Positions 56,263-64,000 of a DNA stretch of 64,000 bases are shown here, one piece after another. The position numbers and the translations under genes were made by a program. The number at the start of each line of letters is the position of its first letter. Positions within the stretch are counted from its first letter, which is position 1. The notes under the pieces are model-generated. The model saw only the letters and a program-made list of their open reading frames with translations. It had not been told where the DNA came from and searched no databases. This stretch comes from Aldrovandia affinis (lineage: Eukaryota; Chordata; Actinopteri; Notacanthiformes; Halosauridae): NCBI GenBank assembly GCA_029706075.1, contig JAINUG010000018.1:3247001-3311000 (forward strand), given 5' to 3'.

Positions 56263-57741
56263 AGATACACTCCTGCCGCTGAAAAGACCTGATTACAAAT
56301 GACAATGCGGCCATTTGGCCTTTTCCCTCAAATGCTTCCTGCATCACAATAAACCCAACGAGCCCACGTGTGATGACACCATTCATTGTTACGTGGTACT
56401 TTACACATTCATTATTTCGCATTAAAAAAGGAGAGATGGATGGAGACATGTTCCAAACAGATTATCTGGCTTTGCTAAAACATTATTTGTTTATTTTCTC
56501 CCAAATAATGATAATATTTACACCTGACTCTTTTTCAGTAATCACAATTTACTTTTAACTTAAGTTTAAACTGGAATCAATATGTGTTCACTTGATATAT
56601 ACTGTAAGTGACAATGACAAATATACACCTCCTCAACCTCATTTAGGGGTGTCGGATAATGTGTGAACACACTTAAGGTTGTATGAGACCCTTCAATTGC
56701 TAATTTAGTGATGACAACATTTTAAGCAGCTCATGGCACTTAGAGTTGCTCTGTGTGGCAGTGGGTTTCAGTTCCGTTTTCATTACTGTTTAGCTCTCTA
56801 AGGGCAGGAGAGCTCCTCGTTGTTCTCCTTCTTATATATTTTTCCCCCTTAGGCCTAGTGGTATCACCATAACATGGGGAGGTGGGGGAATTGCTACAGG
56901 GCTTAATATTTTTTAATATAAAATATAAAATATATTTCTGTAAGGTAATTGGCCAAACTCACTGATCCCCTAAAGTGGGCTGCTAAAATGTACCATGTCT
57001 TGTTGATAGACTTTCAGTGGTCCCCATCTGTGGATTGCATTTCTGAACTACAGATATCAGCTCTGTGGCAACTGAAAGCAAGGACCAGCCAGTATAGAAC
57101 ATATGTCATATCTCCATACAGTCTAAATCCTTGGCTTCAATCAGGGGATTCCATTTTTAATGGCATCTAATGGCTACCGGCTGTGCTCTCCTCTGCTGTC
57201 AGGACTATAGTCAATATCATCGTTTCCTCCTGTCTACATAGAGATAGTCTTCAGTAACTGTTACAAATGCTCAGATTTGTGACCACCAACAAAGTGTTAT
57301 TTTGTATTGCCTCCATTCCTGCATTTTATTTTCTGTAGTCAGCTACTAAGTTTCCTGCATGAACAAAGTAGATATGTGATTAGGGTAGTGTACATTTTAG
57401 ATGTTGCAGGATATTTATAGAGAAGCCCCATACATTGTTGTTAGCGTAGAGTATTTGGTTTTCTACAGTTTACAGTACACAAACGTGATTGTGCAAACAT
57501 GAAGCGGTTCCCACTCTCCTAATGCGACAGTATCACTGCTCCACACCACTACGTGTTGATTTGCCCCTGTCATATTGTCAGATAATTCATTTTAACCCCA
57601 CTCCTGCAAGTGGGCACTGACTATTACATTAGCTAGGTAGCTTAGTAATTCTAAAAATCCATACTGTCAGACTCAGGCCTGGATTCAATCAACATTTATA
57701 CTTCACTTTGTGCAACATTTATACTTCTATTTCTGTATTGC
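56263..57741. other. Non-coding sequence
   Basis: No gene-like frame with a recognised motif and no clear repeat. Confidence 0.5.
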
Positions 57742-57749
57742 ACCACACC

Positions 57750-58051
57750 CAGGGGTGATTCTAGGACTTGACCTTTAGGGGGGCTCAGTCCCCAATAAGA
57801 ATGTAAGATGTATACATGCAAAGCACAAGCCAACATTTTGAATGATTTACTGTTACATTCCCCAAAACAAAAAACACCACAATGGTGGTCGCTCTCAAAA
57901 TTGAAATATCACTCTCTATCTATGGTATTTAAAAAAATAGATATTAAGTAAAAATGTTTTTTAGAAAATAATGACTAAACATTTTCAGGGGGGCTGAGAT
58001 GAAAGACTGTGGAGATAAAGCCCACCCAAATAGGGTCTAAAATCACCACTG
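57750..58051. mobile_element. hAT-type MITE, 302 bp
   Basis: The ends CAGGGGTGATTCTAG and CTAAAATCACCACTG are inverted repeats. Deeper words also pair (GGGGGGCTCAG left, CTGAGCCCCCC-type inverse GGGGGGCTGAGATG right). Eight-bp flanks ACCACACC (57742-57749) and ATCACACC (58052-58059) match at 7 of 8, consistent with a slightly eroded hAT target duplication. There is no coding capacity. Confidence 0.88.
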
Positions 58052-58616
58052 ATCACACCCCTTATTGTTCCATTGGTTCCATTGTGAAGATGGAACATGT
58101 TTTTGTGTGTTTTCTCTTATAACCACTAGGGCCCGTATTCACAAATAATTTTAAGGGTAAAAGTTGGTCTTAACTGCAAAATTTAGGAGCAAGTCCCAAA
58201 AATAATGGGCGTGTCACTCATAAATTTAGGAGTCCTACATTTTTGGGATAAGAGTATTTCACAAAGGGTTTGAGAGCTAAAAACAGCTCCTAAGTCCAGG
58301 AGAAGTTAGAAGCAGGCAAGAGGACTTCTACGTCGCTAAAGACCTACTCAAGGCGATCCGAAAATCTGCTGCTGGCGGCAATCGTTGTCGCAATCGCGTC
58401 AACACTGGAGATATTGAATGATACAGAGCTCATGAAAAGGTACCGCCTCAATCGCGAGGGTATTATATATATAATATTATATATATTATATATAGATACC
58501 CGGTGATTGTTTACGAGATGCAGACATGTAACCAATTGACTAGTCGGTATTCTTGGTTTCATGTTAAATCAGTGACACGTAGCGTACATTTGTATTTTAG
58601 AATCTTTATTAGAATA

Positions 58617-59073
58617 GAATAGGGGTGCATCGGATCATTTTTCGGATCAGCAAAAAATAATAATAACGGCGACCAAAGGCGTGTTTCCACCAAAAATTGC
58701 CAGGAACTATTCTCAAGGAATTTAATGAATGATAATTTCAGTTTTTCAATTTAAGTTATTTCACTAAATCTTTATTCTAAAATTTAACAAAATACATTTT
58801 TAGATTCAGTACGCCTTAGGCGATGTAACTAGGGTGGTCTTATGCCTGAATTAATTTAATAAAAACATAAAAGATCGCTAATGTTTCAATTCTATTTAAT
58901 TTGGTCGCGTTTCTAAAAACATGCCTCACAGAAAGGCATTTAGTATGAAAAACAAAGCAAACCAAAACATATATGGTTTATATAACAGCGGCTGTATTTG
59001 TATTTTTCTATGATGGTTAAATTTAGCTATTAATCCGCGGATCATATGCGCGTGCGGGAGAGACCCATCCCTA
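58617..59073. mobile_element. Possible nested hAT-like MITE inside the Harbinger element
   Basis: The segment opens TAGGGGTGCATCGGATCA and ends with ATCCGCGGATCATATGCG then GACCCATCCCTA, whose reverse, TAGGGATGGGTC, weakly mirrors the start. CGGATC words occur near both ends, as in some hAT-like MITEs. The terminal match is imperfect and no 8-bp duplication was established. Confidence 0.35.
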
Positions 59074-59197
59074 TATCAGCCAAACTGTGGGCATTCGTGG
59101 GGTCATCCTTATGGTGCGTTGATCCGTTTTCCCACTTCACGCGTAAAATGACGGAGAGACCCATCCCCTATATCAGCCAATCACTGTGGGCATTCTG
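59059..59197 (+). repeat. 95-bp tandem duplication
   Basis: GAGAGACCCATCCC followed by TATATCAGCCAA and TGTGGGCATTC occurs at 59059-59098 and again at 59154-59197, with the second copy slightly longer. It lies within the right half of the Harbinger element. Confidence 0.8.
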
Positions 59198-59467
59198 AGT
59201 ATTTTGGTTGTTTATGCTATTGGTTCCTCGTTCAGAATGAGAAACAACGTCATCCTTTAGGTGGGAAAAACACAACGAGTTGACGCACACCATTCAACCC
59301 CAAGGGCGGCCTCACTCTTAGTTTCACAATTGTAGGAATTCCTTAGTAAGAGTTTGACTTTGGAGCTTTGTGAATAGGTTTTAAGGTGGGACTCCTAACT
59401 AAAAGGTTTTAGTGCGATTTAGAAGTACTCCTAGTGGTAAAATGAAATTATTTGTGAATACGGGCCC

Positions 59468-61308
59468 AGAAATGTATGTGGCATCACTGTGATCATTGCA
59501 GTAGCACTGTCTTTGGCATATGCCTTGGCAGCCATACAACATATGGCCAATATATGCCAATCTGATACAAAGCTATTTTTTCTAATATTTTACTAGTACA
59601 GGATTAAAATCTTGCATGTATATTTATATTTTCACATCCCTTAAATATGCCAATTGAAACTGGCACCATGGCCATATTGCTTGCAGTGAATGTAATCAAA
59701 TATGACAGCCACTTGATCTAGCCTTGATCTGTGCCTTATATAACCACCTTGTAGGTAGGTGACATACATTCATACAAGCAGAAACACATTCTTTGATGGG
59801 AGTGCTCTATGGCAGTGCTCACAACTTACAGTTATTGTTTTGAAGCTTTGTGATGTTTCCGTGCATACTGAAAACTGCTTCCAGCTGTGATATAACATGT
59901 GGTTGGAACGTTTATTAAATATACAGCAATCATGAAGCAAAACATTTTTTTCAAGGATGAATCAAACGATGCCAGATAAAGGAAGTGGCATGGTGTATCG
60001 GATAGAACAAAGTCACAGTTCTCTTCAATGCACATCACTGCTAATGTGTGTTTGTGTTTTTTACTCTATTATTTCAACATCACAATACTTAATACATGTA
60101 TGTACACTTTTGCTGTACTTACTGATAAATGTATATCAGCACTGCTGCTGGATTTGATATTTTAGCACAGTGATTCAATTGAAATGAATATTCAGTTTTG
60201 ATCATGAGAATAGATGTACGTATATAATTGTAAAGAATAAATCTTTGTGAGTCAATGAATGCATTGTATTTAAAATCAATTTGTCTTCTTGAGTAATTGC
60301 TCAGCTATGATTCCTCTGATGTGGGCAGTCAGAATTGAAAGCATGGAACAGATTTTTAATTGATAGTGGGCTCCGCCCAGTCCTACAAAATTGATTTGTT
60401 AGAAGTCAAGCCAGCCAAGTTTTTGAAAAATGTCTTATTATTGGTATGGCATTAAACCTTTCATAACTATATTGTGATATAGTTGGCGCTGTGGTCCCAG
60501 TACCTTAATATAGATCATACAATCATACAGTGAGAGGGGTGTATCATCTCATGACACACACACACACATTATACAGGCACAAGCAACAGGGAATCAGCCT
60601 TTTGTGATTTATAGAGCTATTAAACATGCACCTGTGGAGGCCAACTTCAGCTGCGTGGGCCTGCTGTGAGTCAGAAGTACACAGCCAGGGTTCAAAGGTT
60701 AGTTGAGGCTAACAGTTGTCTAATAATTTAGAAGAATATGGAATATTTAAATAAATCAAAGAGGTTGTGGAGAGGTTGCGTATTAACATATCAGGCCCCC
60801 CTGAAAGAGGGTGCAGGATTCGTCACTGAGCAGAATTGTAGGTATCACAGAAGGGACACCAGGGGGTCTAATGTTTCTGGGTTTGAGATGTTTTTTCCTG
60901 GATTGATGTTCCTCAGATTGCTTCCAAACCAAACGCAGTTGCAGGGGAGGTGTAAGATGGCAAAAACCCAAAGCCCCATGTTTTTATTCTACAGTCCTAT
61001 ATGGGAAAGCTCACACAGAATTGGACACCTATTTAAGGACACATTGTTTTGTACCGTTTAGGACCATATGCATTCAAATTAACCTTAGCATTTCCCACTG
61101 TGGTTCCTCTGCTGTTTCAATGTTTTTTCGTTTTTTTTAAACTGATTCAAATCCATGCAACACAGACTAAAAATGTCCTGCCTCATGTCTACAGCCGACA
61201 CTCAATATTCCTTCTGCTACTGCATCTGTTGGAATTCTTCAGAGTCTCTGACTGTACCACAAAGATGGTAATCTTGCATACGGTTCAGGTGTCATACTGA
61301 GGATGTGA
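59468..61308. other. Non-coding sequence
   Basis: No gene or transposon recognised. The 107-codon frame at 60738-61061 has no family motif and I treat it as chance. Confidence 0.5.
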
Positions 61309-61412
61309 GTGAGGGCTGAGCCCTGGTGCGGCAGTGGGAGGGTTTCAGACTGAGCCCTGGTTCAGTGATGGGAGTGAGGGTTTCAGGCTGAGCCCTGGTG
61401 CAGTAGAGTCTG
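61309..61412 (+). repeat. Short minisatellite, about three imperfect units
   Basis: The phrase GGCTGAGCCCTGGTGC(G/A)G or ACTGAGCCCTGGTTCAG with GGGTTTCAG recurs three times at roughly 32- to 45-bp spacing, in the order GAGCCCTGG - GTGGGAGGGTTTCAG - GAGCCCTGG - GAGTGAGGGTTTCAG - GAGCCCTGG. It gives repetitive frames on both strands. Confidence 0.75.
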
Positions 61413-63829
61413 AGAAAGGAGAGGTGATGGCATGGCCAGGCAGGGAGTTCACCGGGGGGGACGGAGTGCTCAGAGGAGGGAGGGGGGAGGGAGTCACGGG
61501 TGCTCAGCCAGCAGTGCAAGCCCATCAAATCACAGTGTGCATTGTTCAATTACAGCAGGGACAGGAAGTGGCCTGGAAAACTCCAGAAGAGGCCGAGGAT
61601 GATAGTCATGGGAGGGGAAAAGAGAGAGAGGAGAGACAGAGGGGCCATGAGGGAATCATCTTCCCCAGTCAGAGGTGAATCAGTTTCACACAGCCCAGCT
61701 AAAAAAAGCTTCGTTACTTTACAATTGGAAGCACCTCTTTTCCTGGGCTATCATTCTGAAGCATTAAATAACTATAAAATAATACCTGTCAGCGATAATA
61801 ATTATATTAATAATAACAGCAAGACAAACAACAGTAGAGAGATACTACTACTACTAATAATAACACTAATAATAATAAGAAAAACAACAGCAACAACAAC
61901 AGTGGTGATGTGAAGTGTTCATTGGGAAGTTTCCATTGCCATTGTTTGTAATGAAGGTGCAAGACAAATGCAGAAAGGTCATTCTATTACTGCAGACCTG
62001 GGGGTATTTCGTGGAGGAAAATGACCAGTATTGGTTTTGTGACTGTGGAAAGTAAACTGGATTCTAAAAACAAGGACCAAATACCCCTGGGAAGATTTTT
62101 GCCCTCTGAAATGAAATGGCTCTTATTTGCCAACACTCTGAATTAACTCAATTTTAGTTTGTGATTACCAGTTATTATTATGCTACGCACATATAAACAA
62201 GAGTTATAGCTGAACACCCCCAGGAAGATTCAGTTCAATCAAAGTTTGTAGTGCAATAAACATTTAGGCTACCTTTATATATATATATACTTAAATGTTG
62301 TACATTTGTAAAGAAATATACTAGTCAGTAAGAAACTGGGAAACAGAAATATCTAACAAAGGCAGCCCTCGAAAGAGAATAATTTTCTCACAACACAATC
62401 ATAACTCAAAGTCACTTTTGACAAGCACTTTTAATATCTGCAGATCATAGCATAATTCCTAAATACCTCCGGAGTGCTATTTCTTGTTGTTGTGTTCTGA
62501 ACATACCTTGGCATACCGTGTAACAGAAACAGCATACACAGAACATTAAAATGATATGATATGAAGTCTAAATTGTGAGAAATAAAGAATTCATTAGAAG
62601 CACTACTAGTATTGACACAGTAAGTGAAAATGATAATGATTATCCAGTAGTATTTCACTGCAGAGGAGATAGGTCCTGGATGGTTTTCTGAGTTAAATAG
62701 GCGCCACCTGCTGGTCAACTGAAGTGTTGTTATCAGATCAAAAATCATGATATGAGAATGTGACAAATGTGAAGAATCTCATGTATTTAACTAAATGTTT
62801 TTATTGTTTTGTTTTTTATTATGGTTTACCATAATTCTAAGTATTGCTGGAGTGATGGAATGAAACAAGTTATACATCAAAGTAGATTTATACACATATT
62901 ATACTGTGTAGTGGAAGTAGAAGTAGTAATAAATAACCACCATCATCATAATCATCACCATAATGCGTAGTGTAGATCTTAGATGCGCTGCTTTCACAAT
63001 CTTTTACTCAGGGCTGGATAAAATACAAACAAGCCAAAACCTTTTTTTCTGTTTATGGGCAGAATCTAGACTGTACAACAATGAACAGCTAAAAACACAC
63101 ACACACACACATATATATGCATGCATAATGTTTGAATTGCTAGTCTAGTGTTTTTATTATGTTCAAAAAGGGGGAGAGAATGTTTAATTACACATTTAAT
63201 AAAGGATTGAAATAACAAAGCATTTACTTCAACTTAGAATGATACATTTTTAATAAATTGTAATTATTTTTTCATATGTAATATGCAGTAAACAAATTGA
63301 ATATTGTAAAATTCACAGTATATCTCACAATAAGTAATTGATTAACTTGGTTAAATAGGGCTTAATCTAGATATATTAATTCAATTAAATGTAATTAGCA
63401 AAGATATAGATAAAATAATTGCAATCCCACACAATGAAGGTACACATAGACATCACACTGATTTAATTACAGCTGCCCAGTTGCATTGTGCTGCATCTCA
63501 GGAAAGTTGTCACCACTTGTCCAGTGGTGTAATTTCATGCAGAATTGATGAGAGTCTGGTCATCGTGCTTGCAGACCCGCTTAGTGAGTGTGGTACTACC
63601 ATTGCAATACCATGGTAAAATCTGAAGATTTACTAGCAGCATGATTGTAACCCAAAGGAATGCAAATTAAAGAGAAAAAGAGAAATAAAACAAAGAGGGC
63701 CCCTTTTTAAAATAATGTATTTTATTGTGGATATATATATATATGTATTCGATCTCTTAGGATCTAATATATGCAGAGAAGAGCTCTAACAACACATGTG
63801 CTGTGTTGACACCTGTACTAGGTTCTTAA

Positions 63830-63835
<6 letters not shown>
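61413..63835. other. Non-coding sequence with simple trinucleotide-rich patch
   Basis: At 61790-61910 the sequence is a mosaic of AAT, ACT and CAA triplets. A GA-rich patch lies at 61615-61645, and a short (CA)n/(TA)n patch at 63091-63118. No gene is recognised. Confidence 0.5.

Positions 63836-63862
<27 letters not shown>
63833..63862. repeat. (TA)n microsatellite
   Basis: Alternating AT tract of about 15 units; a shorter one of about 8 bp-pairs lies at 63731-63745. Confidence 0.95.
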
Positions 63863-63865
<3 letters not shown>

Positions 63866-64000
63866 GTGTTCATAAATAAATTTAAAAAACCTGAAGTAAT
63901 TATTTTTCCTGAAGTAACTCTTATTTCTCTACATTGACTTTTTGACATTGACACCCTTGACGGTCAAATTCAGGGCGCAAAGTCATTTCTTTGAATGGTT

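Larger units (their letters stand above)
58129..59467 (+). mobile_element. PIF/Harbinger-type element, 1.34 kb, with transposase scrap
   Basis: The left end GGGCCCGTATTCACAAATAA and right end TTATTTGTGAATACGGGCCC are perfect 20-bp inverted repeats, with further paired words such as AGGAGTCCTA and GGGACTCCTAAC inside. A short frame at about 58404-58466 reads EILNDTELMKRYRLNREGI, matching the conserved start of HARBI1-type transposases. The rest of the transposase is gone. A tandem duplication lies at 59.06-59.20 kb. A clean target duplication was not found. Confidence 0.88.

Noticed and set aside
60738-61061. 107-codon plus-strand frame as a possible gene
   Set aside because: No motif, no start context or splice signals that stand out, and length within chance for this window size.
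1-64000. CRISPR arrays, bacterial operons, rRNA or functional tRNA genes
   Set aside because: No spaced direct-repeat array, no operon-like gene packing and no rRNA sequence; tRNA-like pieces are SINE heads with degenerate promoters and SINE bodies attached.

Overview
The window looks like teleost (ray-finned fish) nuclear DNA. It is AT-rich and repeat-dense, and its repeats are typical of fish: Tc1/mariner elements with long terminal inverted repeats, PIF/Harbinger, hAT and piggyBac remnants, L2-type LINE ends, tRNA-derived SINEs with L2-like tails, Ty3/Gypsy LTR fossils, and long (AC)n and (TA)n tracts. I could not name the species. I found no exon of a resident host gene. Almost every open frame I recognise belongs to a mobile element, and most of the rest of the window is unique-looking non-coding DNA.

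Layout. 0-3.4 kb: non-coding. 3.4-5.0 kb: a nearly full-length Tc1 with a damaged transposase. 6.1-6.5 kb: a SINE. 11.5-14.5 kb: the standout, a very young, complete-looking LTR element with no recognisable pol that carries one long coiled-coil reading frame. The last third of that frame closely resembles the vertebrate host protein GRIPAP1 (GRASP1). 14.9-20 kb: a SINE, an old Gypsy fossil interrupted by an L2 insertion, a Harbinger piece, a short interstitial telomere tract and a second, minus-strand Gypsy fossil. 21.4-22.4 kb: a piggyBac transposase remnant with its three catalytic aspartates still visible. 23.6-26.4 kb: a possible second TTAA-type element enclosing LINE and hAT debris. 27.1-27.9 kb: an L2 3' end.

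30.4-30.6 kb: a foldback MITE with a 9-bp target duplication and telomere-like repeats in its loop. 31.9-32.6 kb: a CR1/L2-group LINE 3' end. 33-35 kb: a possible LTR, (AC)n and a SINE. 37-39.2 kb: a SINE next to a hAT element with a perfect 8-bp target duplication and a BED-finger exon. 39.4-40.2 kb: a solo LTR related to the 11.5 kb element, with a SINE inside it. 44.5-45.9 kb: two deleted Tc1 elements. 47.5 kb: a 48-bp minisatellite. 49.2-50.4 kb and 58.1-59.5 kb: two Harbinger elements. 57.75 kb: a hAT MITE. The remainder is unique-looking non-coding DNA.

The elements are related to one another. The L2 ends and several SINEs share the same 3' tail, as expected if the SINEs borrow L2 machinery. 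The solo LTR at 39.4 kb is an older relative of the young LTR element. The Harbinger copy at 49 kb has an inverted partner at 18.5 kb.
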